A DNA stretch of 64,000 bases from Rostratula benghalensis (taxonomy: Eukaryota > Chordata > Aves > Charadriiformes > Rostratulidae): NCBI GenBank assembly GCA_013399305.1, contig VXAI01000013.1, positions 2,843,833 to 2,907,832 on the forward strand, written 5' to 3'. Of this stretch, positions 25,201 through 34,663 are shown piece after piece. The notes under the pieces were generated by a model. It was given only the letters and a program-made list of their open reading frames with translations. It was not told where the DNA came from and searched no databases. A program made the translations under genes and the position numbers. How positions within the stretch are numbered: position 1 is the stretch's first letter; each line of letters opens with the position of its first letter.

Positions 25201-28200
25201 CCAGGCAGCAGACATCTTGCCTCAGGGCCCCTCACATCAACCACAGGACAGCCAAGTGTTTATAACTCAACAGCTTCTTCTCATGTTGGGTAAGCTCTGG
25301 AGTGGAGCCGTGTGGGGTGCTACTGTCATCACAATGATTCAGAACTACTTGGGAGCTGCACTTTTCCAGGAGTGTGCCTACATCTCCAGTCCAGAGTCAG
25401 CCTGCACAGCCAGGGCAGGTCACCAGTGGAGGTCACACAGCTCCCACAGAGCCACAAGACAGGTTGGTGAAACAGCAGCTGCCCAAGTGCTCCTGTATCC
25501 AGCCTGTTACTGTTTCACAGTAAGCAGAACATGAGGAGCATTGCCTACAACCTGCAGAAACAGTCAAAATACAAACTTGAGGCAGAGGCTGGACCTGTCA
25601 TTCATGCACAAGTCTGCAGTACAAGGGGCAAATGAAGTGCACTGTGGAATGTGAGATGGCTGCTGTTTCACCTGGCTCATGCTGTCCTATAAGCAGGCAC
25701 TCAGAGCTAGGCCCAACGTTGATGAAAATACACAGTTTTTGCAACTGAGCTTTCCATACATAGAAAATTGGCTACAAATTACTGACTCATAGATCTATCA
25801 CCTTCTGTGTCAGTCAGCAGTGCTCAGCTTTTGAACTTATAATGATGGTAAATATTTAACAGCTCTGTTTAAAAATATTGCAAGTTAGTTGTTAATGACA
25901 TCTATCATCTTCTACAACAGCATTTTGTTCAAGTCTTGCAAAGTTCTATTCATTTTAAAATATAAAACAAAACAAACAACCCAGAAATAAACAAACCCCA
26001 GATTTTTTTTTCAAAGATCAAGGTGCTCTCAAAGATTTCTGAAAACAGCTCTATCACTTACCAGCTTGCTGTCCATCTTTTCTGGGTTGGGGCAGAGATT
26101 CATAGCTAAGTATTTTTTATATTTATCTATGTATTTGCAATATAGCTGTGAAGGATCAGTCTTCTTGGTAAACCATTGCTTATTAAGCCTACCAACCCCT
26201 CCAGACATATTTGCCTGTTTGTTCCATCTTTTCTTACACCGAGCAGGTGAGTTTTCAGCAGGTGATTGCTGCCTTTGGTGTTGGTCTGGTAGCACGTCCA
26301 GCACAATGTGGCTTGTATCTTTTACACAACTGTAATGAAAATAGCAAGAACTTCTGTATACATACATTATATGCAGTTGTATAAACTGAATACAACTAAA
26401 TTCTACTTTTAAACAAATTAAATGAATGCAGACATAAAACAAATGGAAAAAAATGTAACAAAATTAATAACATCCTCAGTAAAATTCAAAAACACATAAA
26501 ATATACTGTCATGAGATCTGTATAATACTGGAAGAAGGAATTTGTCAAGTTTCACAGAAGCCATGGGAATGTTCTCTTACATATGTATTTAGCTTAAGTC
26601 CTCAATTTTAAACAGAATTTACTACAGCAATAATACATTTCTCGGAATTTAAAGCAATTTCTAGAATGATCTCTCCTTGACCAGAATGTAATGCTATATC
26701 CTCCATACCTGTTTCCAGAGTTCCAGAGAAATTAAACCTTGTTGGTATCTTCTTGTATCTGTGTACGTAATTTTGCCGTGACTGGGGCTGAAGGAAATTT
26801 GGTTGGGCTGATGTTAATTTTCATCACCTATGGCTTAAAGTAAATTCTTCTGCCCAAGAATAATATTGGCCCCAAGTGAGTCAAACTATTCATCTTGGGT
26901 TCAATAATATATTGAGCCATCTTCATGGTATAGTCAACCTTCCTGTTTTAAAAATGAGATTTGAATTACGATTCCACTTTGGGGCCTTTAATGTGCTTTT
27001 CCATTACTTCTTCCTCCACCACTACAGTTATATGGTAATTATTATAAGTGCATACAACTCTGTCAGAAGCTGTCATGACAATAAATTCAAATTGCAACCA
27101 TTTTGGTTTCATCAGTGGAAAAAAAAAAAAAAATCAAACAACATTTGTCCCGTAAAAAAGAGCATATTCATTACAAACTAATCCTTGCCTACTTTGAAAA
27201 CAAAACAAAATAAAACATGACTCAAGAAATACCTTTATCTGTGTCTACATCTCTCTTGTTGATTTCTTCTTTGGCTCCTGTGGTATTCTACTGCTGGCAT
27301 TTAAACAACTCACTTGAAGGAGAAAACAGAAACTGCTGTATTTCAGAAGTCCTCTAAAATAAATCACATTATTGTAAGTTCTGTTTCATGAAATCTAATC
27401 AATCCATTAATAATTGTAAAGGAATTCCACTGCCTCCTTGCCCTCTGGAAATGAAACACTGGTAAATCAATCCTTTGACTAACCCTCAACCTACTACAGA
27501 AAAAGATTCAGTTTGGGCAGCGGATGGGCACCAGCCTCCTTCCTCTAAGGCACTTCTCTGAACTATATCAAGCTCTAAAATTAAAACCCTGCCAAGTTCC
27601 TCTTCCATATGTCATCAAAGCTTCATTTATTTGCAATACATTTTAAGACACAGAATGCTATTTGCATCCCACTTAACAAAACTTTAACATTCACTTAGAA
27701 AGTTCTATATGTGTGGGCTTTCACATTTGGAATACTGTAAATTTGTGCCCATACTTTCTGAACTGTTGCATAATCTCTTTGGTTTTATACTTAAAACCAA
27801 TCATCCTAATGAAAAGGAGGAAATAAGACTCCAGGGAAGTCCAGTGAAACGGCCCATTATTCTGGGTGGAAGTATGAAAAGGGAGGCATTTTTTGTCGAG
27901 ACTGCATACGCCTCCTAAGATCATCCTATGCACTGTGGCCATTTCCTACTTCAGTAACAGTGACAATTCAGCAGTGATGTTTCCTCTAAACCCTGTAGTG
28001 CTGCAAAATCACCACTGGTGACCCTGGCCAAGGTTTTAAAAAAACTTCAGCTGCTCTACCAAAGTGGGCCGATGGATAGAGCTATGGAGAAGCCTAAGCC
28101 AAAAGTATGTACTCTGCAAATCGGGTGTCCAGTGTAGCACAGGCTCTTTCAAACTCTTTGACCTTACAACTGCTCTGTGTACTGCTTACTAACAGTCAAG

Positions 28201-31200
28201 TATCATGGACATTCTTCAGCATGCTACTAGTAAGAGAAGTCTATTTTGAGTTAGCTACTGAACTATAAAACCAAAATACTTTTTTTTTTCCCTGCAATGC
28301 CAATTATTTGCTGTGCTTGAAGTACCTATAATGCAAGCAAAACACTTCAGTGGCAGGGAACGTCCTACCCTGAAAATTTAAAAAAGGAAGGCATTGTTTT
28401 CAGAGGACTAAGCTATTTTCAGTTTTAGTACACGTGAGCACCACAGCTTTCAGAAAAGTAAGAAAAAAAATATGCATGCAATTTTCAAATAAGCGATCGG
28501 CTATGTCTAAGGCTGACCCATCTCAAAGGCACTGTAAAATTACAACAGACATGGGATTTGTGCAATTTACTGAAAGAAGCTCAGTGAGAAGCTTGTAAAT
28601 TTCATTCTTTTCTCTCCTGCAATTAAAGCAAAGGTTGCTTCTCTAAGGCCAAACTCTTTAGTTATGCAAATTACACTGAACAGCTAGCTTTGATAGTTGA
28701 AAGACTAATGACTCTACCTCACCTCTCCAAGAGATTCTGATGGTAACAAACATTTTGAAGATTAACTTTTTTGTTTTCTCCAATAACAACATTATAAGAG
28801 CAATGCTCTGGATTTCACCAGCATACCTGAAACAGTAGACTTCACTTATATATATCTTCTTGTAGGACTGAACAGCAAAACAGCAGAAAGTGTCTGATTA
28901 TATTTGATGTTGCAAGGTGTTGAGTTCTCTGAACTGGACTGAACACAGTATTTTAACACCTGTTTTAATGGTCATGGTTTAATAGAACTACACATTTGAT
29001 ATGGGAAATGCTAAGGCACTTCAGTAGATATGGGCAACTGTTTTGTACCTTCCTGCATTAAGCTGCAGGTACATTAAAAAAAAAAAAAATCCCAGGGAAA
29101 CAGTCAAAGGATAAAAAGACTTAGCCATAAAAATCTCTGGTTTTACCTTCCATGCAAATATCCTAAGAGTGGGGAAAGAGGGTAGGGGTATTTGCTTGAG
29201 CGTACCAGTGTAAATATCTCAAATGTGAAGAGTTCAATCTTTTAAAAAAACATAAAATACATACACACAGATGCCTATGTATACACTTGCTCTGACTTCA
29301 CCACCATGTCACAGTACCCAGCATGGGTACAATTGAACTGGGCATTTTTTATAAAGTAAAAATTGAAATGTGTGGTTTTATAATGCATTAAGGTCCCTTC
29401 CAATCCCTGATAGTCTGTGATTCAGTTCCACAAAAAGGATCCCATTTCATGCTCTGGTATGATACAATCATTAGCCAAGTCTAGCTGCTTGCTGATGCAA
29501 AAGAAAGAACTGCTACTCCTATTTTCTTCAATCTCAGCCTTGCTCATCAGAGTACCTGCCAATGATGTGATTGAGTTTGTTGACCTACCAGAGAACTAAT
29601 CCATCCCAGTAAACCAAACAGCTTCCCTTGGGGCTGCGAGCACCTTTACTGCAGGTACACAAGAACCTACAGGACAAGATTTGACTCCTGCATGGCTGGA
29701 ACCAAGCGTGGGAGCAGTAAGGAAGGATGTGAAACTGCTTCTTCCATAAGAGAGCCTGAGTCGCATACAATTAAAATCAGCAGTCACAAGATTCTCCAGT
29801 GAAATAGGCAATCCTAAAAGAGCATTTTATTAAAAGATACTTCCTCCTTATTCTACTACTTAATGCTTTCCTAATTCAAATGAACCTTTTCCTTACGCAG
29901 TCAACCAGTTTTAATTCAGGAAAGCATTCAGTTAATTTAGCTAAGTATTTAAGACCTATTGCCTTCTAATTGTTACTATAAATGCTTTTATTATTCAGTA
30001 GTGAATCACTTTAGCATGGACTCCTCCCACCTAAATTTAAGATCATCTAAGAATTGAGGATTCACATTATGTCTGAACCAAAATAACAGCTTTCTTCTCT
30101 CTCCTCCCTTCCTGGCTCTTTCCCTTTCATATTCAGTCACACAATGTCATTCTTCCCTCTAACATTGCACAGATTCTGGCACTCATTTCATCAAAACTTA
30201 ATGAATTAAATTAATCCAAGAAGAAAAGGAAATCTAGTTGCTGCATTAGTGACTCAAACAAGCCTACTCTGAAATTAAATGAGTACCTAAATTGATTTGA
30301 GGTAAAGAAACAGCTGTGGTGCAGGGCAGGGGAAGCCTGGGAAGGGGAGGACATTAGCTAGAACAGTTTTAAAATTTAGTCCCACAGTTAACTCAGTTCA
30401 AACCATCTCATGAAATTACAGCCTCAGGATGTAACTGATCTCCTTTGTCTTCCTCTCTGGTGAAAAGAGGAAGATAAAATCTGAAGGCCTATAAAGGTTC
30501 ATTTCTCCCATTTCACCACCAAGAGAGAGGATCTAATTTCCAGATCTGGGTATTAAAATGTAAGCAACCCAACAAGTTTGACAGGATGACCAAAAGCTGT
30601 AACACAGCACCGAGGCAAGTCCCAGAGCTGGGAGTCCTCACCCTCCAACCACTCCACTGCCCCTCGCACAACACAGGAGCAAGCACTTTCCACATCCAGC
30701 AAGCTGGCCCAATGCTGGCAATGCTTGCTCAAAAAACCCCCAGGTCCTAAGCCAAGAAAAGATTTAAAGCAATACAAAATCTAACTCCTAGAATTCCATT
30801 CTCTATAGCCTCTCTCTTTCTCTTCTCCTTACTCCTCTGCCATTGTTAATTAAACAGTTGTTGAGATATTAAAATTGCAAATTATTTCTCAAGCACCTAA
30901 ATTATTGTCTTCTATCTGAAGCCAACAATAGAGTCAACTTGGAATTCTGAAGCCAAATCCAAATAAGCCACTTGAAATCTCACCATACATATTAACATAC
31001 TTTGCTTCATGCAAAAAACATTTTCATGTAATAGGGAATCTACTTTAGGAACATTTGGGACATCTCTGCAATACTTCCATTCATGTCCCAATGCATAAAG
31101 CCGATACAAATATTTGAAAAACAATCCTTGTGCCTTTGACAGACAAGTACAGCTACAAGTAAGAATAAGCAGATAACTTTCTTCCAGTCTCTCCTCTCTT

Positions 31201-34200
31201 TCTAAAGATTAATTACGAGCTTAGCAAAATGTGAAGTTTTATTTGGACCTTATTTTTAAGTTTATGTGTATGGGCTCCCATACTGATGTAAACATCTAAC
31301 TGCTGACTGGGACCTTGCACAGTAAAGTTGGATAAATTGATATTTCTCTTAGGTCTTTTAACTCCTTATCACACTCACTGGTGATCAAGTTTACCAAAAA
31401 AGTTGATATTCCATCTGAAATATTTTATCTAGAATTGATATGAAACCTAGCAGCACCAGTAATTGCCATCTGCCATTTGGAGACCATGTGATTTCATCAA
31501 ACTACTTACTTTGGCTGTGTAGGAGCCAGTTTTTCATAATAAATCAGCATCTGGTTATAATGCAAGTATGAAAGTTACTGGCATCCCTTATTACAGTCAA
31601 GAACAAAGAGACATCTTCATGTCTTACCATCTTAAACTAAGAGACTTTGTATTACCATCACGTAAATTTAAATCCTTGGAAATTTCTAAGTATATCAATA
31701 TTGGACTGAAAAGAGTTTAACACACTATTTCTGATGCCATTTTACACAAGCTCAACCACACACAAGTCTCACCTGCCTTTAACCCATACACCTTTAGAGT
31801 GCTCTCTAAAAAAAGATCCCAAGGCACTTGTCAAGCCACCATAAGCCTCATAATGCTCTCCTCAAACCAGTCATGGAACACAGTAAACATCTAGGGTAAG
31901 TGTAGACCCAAACATATCTGAAGGACTCAAACCATCTCTCCTCCTTACTCCTCTGAAGTTCTTAAACTCAGTCAAAACCTACATCTCAGCAGCAGTTTAT
32001 GTTTACAGATTGTGACTAGGAAACCAGCTCAAGCTAATTTTTTTCAGCACAATATAGCCCACTGCACTGTCTATATGTTGTCTGTATCACCAGAGGAACT
32101 CTCTTGGAAATTTCTGCTCTCCAGGCACACTGAATCTTCACTTCTAGAAAATATGCAAAGAACTTTCATCTCCCATCATGGACAATAGGGAGACTGACAC
32201 TGGCTTTTGCACATATGTAAGTATATATTTTTGAAGTGTGTAAGACAAGGTATGAGCCTTGTTGATCTGGGTGGTGCATAACATCAGCTCACTGCTTAAC
32301 TGCTACAAATTAAGTACAAATTTGTCCATCATTACTACCTCTGCACTTACCATACAATTCAGTCTGAAATGCCACACCTGATTCAACAAGAGCTCCACAC
32401 CTTTTTTATATGTCTAGGACTTATTTACTACAAAATTACATATTGATCTTCTACAGTGCCAAGTTCTTTCCAGCATATACAAGTATTTACTGGCATCCCT
32501 TTCTGCTAGCCTTCAGGCAAATGCCTGCTGTGTGTCACGTGTCTCATTGTCACCAAAATTTGACCTCTTATGACTGTACAGAAAAAAAAAAAAAAAAAAA
32601 AAGCCCACCTTTTACAACAGGGAGAAAATTACAGAAAGAGTTGTAATGACAGATATTACAGGTAACAAAGCTATACTCCAAAATAGAAAACCAATAGACC
32701 AGGTATATCATCTTACCATTAAAGCATGAATGTCATCTGCGTTGTTAACACAAGTTCCTTCTCACCACAAAGTATTTTTGATTACTTAAAAAACTGAAAA
32801 TAAATAAAAAATAGTTATGCAGTCACATATCAATGTTACATTGTCTTTTTAAAGTCTACCAGGCAAATTTGGGAACACAGTAAGGGCAACCCCAGAGGAT
32901 TAAGAAATAGGCAAGAGACTGACAGTTCCTAAGACATTGTCTTAGGTTAGTTCAAAGAATTTCTGAGCACAGACAAAACTGATTTTGCTGCTCTGAGTAC
33001 AAGGAACCAGACTGTTCTTTTCACAGGGATGGAATGGTGATGCCAAAGCCTTGGCCAGACTGGTTTGTCACTCTTCAGCTGCTTGAGTGCAGAGAAAATA
33101 ATGACTGCTGTGGAAGGAAATACCACCACCTGCAAACAACATCCTAAATACATTGAAGCATTTAGAGAGGGCAAATACAGTATTCTGTGGCTCTGGAAGA
33201 AACACACAGGCCATGAGGTCAGTTGCCAGTAAGAGATCTGCTGCCCTGTATACATCTGCCTACTTTGCCTATGATTAGAACTAGCATTGTTTTGCTCTGA
33301 AAGACATATACATAGTATTTTATTTTCCTTAAGACTTTTTCTTTCCACATCAAAATAGAAAGAGTTATACTGAAGGAAGAGACTGAGTTCTTTCACTTTT
33401 GAGGCTCAGGTTGTGAGGTTTCACTTCTCAATCAAGCTGGGAATAATGTATTTTACATACACATAATGTTAAGTCCTACCGTTTTCCCACAGGCCAGTAT
33501 GCAGATTAATTACTTTGCACAGACCAAGTAACAAAATATCTTCCCTAAAATAACATTCATTTATTACCACTGACCTTCCCAGACACCTTTCCAAATAGCT
33601 GAAGACACACGCTGTGTCCAGCCCATCACAGTTTTGCTTTCTAGCAGCTACCATAGGATGGTGATGAGGAGCTAAACTACTTTCTCCCTCTTCTGCTCCT
33701 TCTGTCACTTGGATCTTCAGTTTTCCAAACAGGACCACTTGGAGATGCAAATATGGGGATTTTACAACTAAGAGTAAATCAATTACCAAACACATTTACC
33801 TTAACTACCTATTTCTATTCTAGAAATCTTACCAAATTGTATTTGTCTAGTTTTGGGGTAGGACGTAGTTCCTGTGTATTTCCATGGTTTAGCCCTATAG
33901 GAGAAAAGAAGCAAAAGCAACTATAATCCAAGCAGCAATAAGCAAAAGCAACATCTGAAAATTTTCTCCTATTTCTGAGTCAAGGACTACATTCCCCTAT
34001 TTATTCAGTTAGGCTACTTATATTACTACTTACATACTGAATGGCTTAGAAATCTAGATTTTTTTGGATTTGATACAAACCACTTTTACCTCAAATCTGA
34101 GGCTGCTGACTACAGTTAGGTAGAGAAGAACATAAACACTGTGACGAACTACTTTTATAAGATCTGGCCTTGTTCAGATAAAATTGTCTAAGAATCAATC

Positions 34201-34663
34201 AAAAAAAAATTAATTTTTACATTTCTCAAATTCATATGTAGTTATCATCACAAGTACGTAATATCATTAATGACACCAGAAAGTAAATAAAGCAACACTG
34301 CAAAAATACAACACAATATCCTGAATCTACTATGGGCTTACACAGAACAACTTTGTTTCCTAATGCAGATGAAAATTAGATCACCTGGAAAGAGAAAAGC
34401 ATTTAAAGGCAAGTTCTTAGGAACCAATTTTCCTAATACTAACCACAATGCATGTAATTTTCCCTATTTTCACCAGACCACAGCTATGAGTGCAACTAAA
34501 TACTTGAAACACTTTGTTCCTTTGATTTTAGCAATAAAAAGTATTACTTTTATCTGATTTGGGTTTCTGCTATGCCCACAATATTTTTCAATCATGGCTG
34601 CTCAAAGGAATAACACTAAAGAGTTAATTAGAAGTTATCCTTACCTAAGGAGCTGTAGTGCAT
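16093..34663 (-). CDS. Unrecognised spliced gene, 10 to 12 coding exons (gene-level entry)
   Basis: I do not recognise this protein. Ten exons (34,645-34,663; 33,833-33,894; 32,351-32,377; 31,510-31,550; 30,984-31,152; 28,827-28,867; 26,062-26,329; 22,418-22,518; 20,260-20,362; 19,813-19,951) each have an AG acceptor and a GT donor in the right place. All nine junctions keep one open frame and yield 323 codons starting at the ATG at 34,663. Two further exons, at 16,781-16,835 and 16,233 leftward, also keep phase and end at a stop at 16,035 (about 407 residues). The N-terminal half is rich in aromatic residues and Cys. The middle (about residues 121-209) is basic and probably disordered, and the C-terminal part is Leu-rich and helix-like. 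No signal peptide or catalytic motif was seen. It is transcribed in the same direction as MLC1, about 5 kb downstream of it. Exon membership near both ends is less certain than in the middle. Confidence 0.6.
16781..16835 (-). CDS. Unknown gene, possible exon 11
   Basis: Acceptor CTGGCTTCCTCAG and donor TTTTTT|GTAGGTACC enclose 55 bases. The frame required by the preceding donor (phase 1 in) is open: Q then [17 protein letters not shown], phase 2 out. A second frame is also open, so coding status is uncertain. It is included because its phases fit both neighbours. Confidence 0.42.
16836..19812 (-). other. Presumed intron of the unknown gene
   Basis: No phase-1 exon clearly better than the one at 16,781-16,835 was seen. 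A strong acceptor at about 18,975 (CTTTCTCTGTCTTATTTTAG) opens a phase-1 frame of nine codons before a stop and could be an alternative short 3' terminus. Confidence 0.35.
19813..19951 (-). CDS. Unknown gene, exon 10
   Basis: A 139-base exon encoding [19 protein letters not shown], then [19 protein letters not shown], then AFFILWDG. The donor is GGAC|GTAAGA (phase 1 out). Two in-frame acceptors are possible: TTTTACAACTGCAG at 19,952 (used here) and GGAGGTTTCAG about 42 bases downstream, which has a poorer pyrimidine tract. Choosing the latter would remove 14 residues but keep the frame. Confidence 0.65.
20260..20362 (-). CDS. Unknown gene, exon 9
   Basis: A 103-base exon whose acceptor follows a T15 run and reads TTTCAATTTAG; the donor is TCTCAG|GTAATC. 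The frame that joins to the previous exon is open throughout: [18 protein letters not shown] followed by [16 protein letters not shown]. Phase 2 in, phase 0 out. Confidence 0.62.
22418..22518 (-). CDS. Unknown gene, exon 8
   Basis: A 101-base exon behind an exceptional pyrimidine tract (TCTCCCCACTCTTCC, then CCCCCAG) with donor GAGGA|GTGAGT. It reads [19 protein letters not shown] followed by [14 protein letters not shown], an acidic amphipathic helical pattern. Phase 0 in and phase 2 out; GA|G gives Glu with the next exon. Confidence 0.72.
23480..24112 (+). mobile_element. CR1 LINE 3' fragment inside the unknown gene's intron
   Basis: Plus-strand CR1 3' end: GCCAACTGTATCCTGGGCTG at 23,505, [19 protein letters not shown] at about 23,600, [19 protein letters not shown] at about 23,730, and a 3' untranslated tract ending CCATTCTATGATTCTATGAT at about 24,112. 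5'-truncated and frame-broken. It lies antisense to the host gene. Confidence 0.92.
24113..26061 (-). other. Intron of unknown gene with two cryptic exon-like signals
   Basis: Contains the exon-like blocks at 24,250-24,299 and 25,507-25,551 described under findings, and a moderately GC-richer stretch at 24,880-25,560 with overlapping plus-strand frames that I do not regard as genes. Confidence 0.4.
26062..26329 (-). CDS. Unknown gene, largest exon
   Basis: A 268-base exon with acceptor ATTTTCATTACAG and a consensus donor AGCTG|GTAAGTG. It encodes 89 residues without a stop: [16 protein letters not shown], then a Gln/Ser/Lys/Arg-rich stretch ([14 protein letters not shown]), then [19 protein letters not shown] and [13 protein letters not shown]. 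The basic, low-hydrophobicity middle suggests a flexible segment. Phase 2 in, phase 0 out. This is the best single piece of evidence that the gene is real. Confidence 0.78.
28827..28867 (-). CDS. Unknown gene, exon 6
   Basis: A 41-base exon with a very good acceptor (TTCTGCTGTTTTGCTGTTCAG) and donor TTTCAG|GTATGC. Only one of its three frames lacks a stop: [13 protein letters not shown], phase 0 in and phase 2 out. Codon AG|T gives Ser with the next exon. Confidence 0.6.
29388..29424 (+). mobile_element. Very short CR1 3' tip
   Basis: The block AAGGTCCCTTCCAATCCCTG followed by ATAGTCTGTGATTC matches the last bases of CR1. Only about 37 bases remain. Confidence 0.55.
30984..31152 (-). CDS. 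Unknown gene, exon 5
   Basis: A 169-base exon with a strong acceptor (CTTATTCTTACTTGTAG) and donor TATG|GTGAGA. It encodes 56 residues, including [20 protein letters not shown] and a later [17 protein letters not shown] segment, rich in Tyr, Trp and Cys. Phase 2 in, phase 0 out. The open frame runs across the donor for a further 24 codons, which is typical read-through and not a longer exon. Confidence 0.7.
31510..31550 (-). CDS. Unknown gene, exon 4
   Basis: A 41-base exon with acceptor CATTATAACCAG and donor CCAAA|GTAAGTAG. Only one frame is open: [13 protein letters not shown], phase 0 in and phase 2 out. The split codon AA|C gives Asn with the next exon. Confidence 0.6.
32351..32377 (-). 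CDS. Unknown gene, 27-nt micro-exon (tentative)
   Basis: This 27-base block codes for VWHFRLNCM in phase 0 at both ends, with donor TATG|GTAAGTG and a moderate acceptor (TTGTTGAATCAG). Skipping it would leave the frame intact, so it is supported only by its splice sites and open frame. It is the weakest of the internal exons. Confidence 0.4.
32582..32602 (+). repeat. Poly(A) tract, A21
   Basis: A run of 21 A within the intron of the unknown gene. No retrocopy was recognised upstream of it. Confidence 0.9.
33833..33894 (-). CDS. Unknown gene, exon 2
   Basis: The acceptor has a long pyrimidine tract (CTTCTTTTCTCCTATAG) and the donor reads TTTG|GTAAGA. It starts with two bases that complete Gly from the previous exon, then codes for 20 residues ([20 protein letters not shown]) and ends in phase 0. 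An alternative frame is also open here, but only this one joins to the ATG exon. Confidence 0.62.
34645..34663 (-). CDS. Unknown gene, exon with start codon
   Basis: The ATG (34,661-34,663) opens MHYSSL and the exon ends in phase 1 at a strong donor (CCTTAG|GTAAGG). An in-frame TAA lies 18 bases upstream of the ATG, so this is the first usable Met in frame. The A of the start is preceded by CCTCA, a modest Kozak context. The 5' leader extends rightward into a locally GC-richer stretch to about 34,900. Confidence 0.55.

Noticed and set aside
32703..32760. Minus-strand block with an open frame reading [12 protein letters not shown] and donor AATG|GTAAGA
   Set aside because: The good acceptor at about 32,798 puts a stop in that frame, and the phase does not match the exons on either side.
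32947..33396. 149-codon minus-strand open frame
   Set aside because: No suitable splice sites, no family resemblance, and it lies between exons of the spliced gene in a frame that does not join them.
33469..33795. 108-codon minus-strand open frame ending at a GTAGG donor
   Set aside because: No convincing acceptor; composition not protein-like; not needed for phase continuity.
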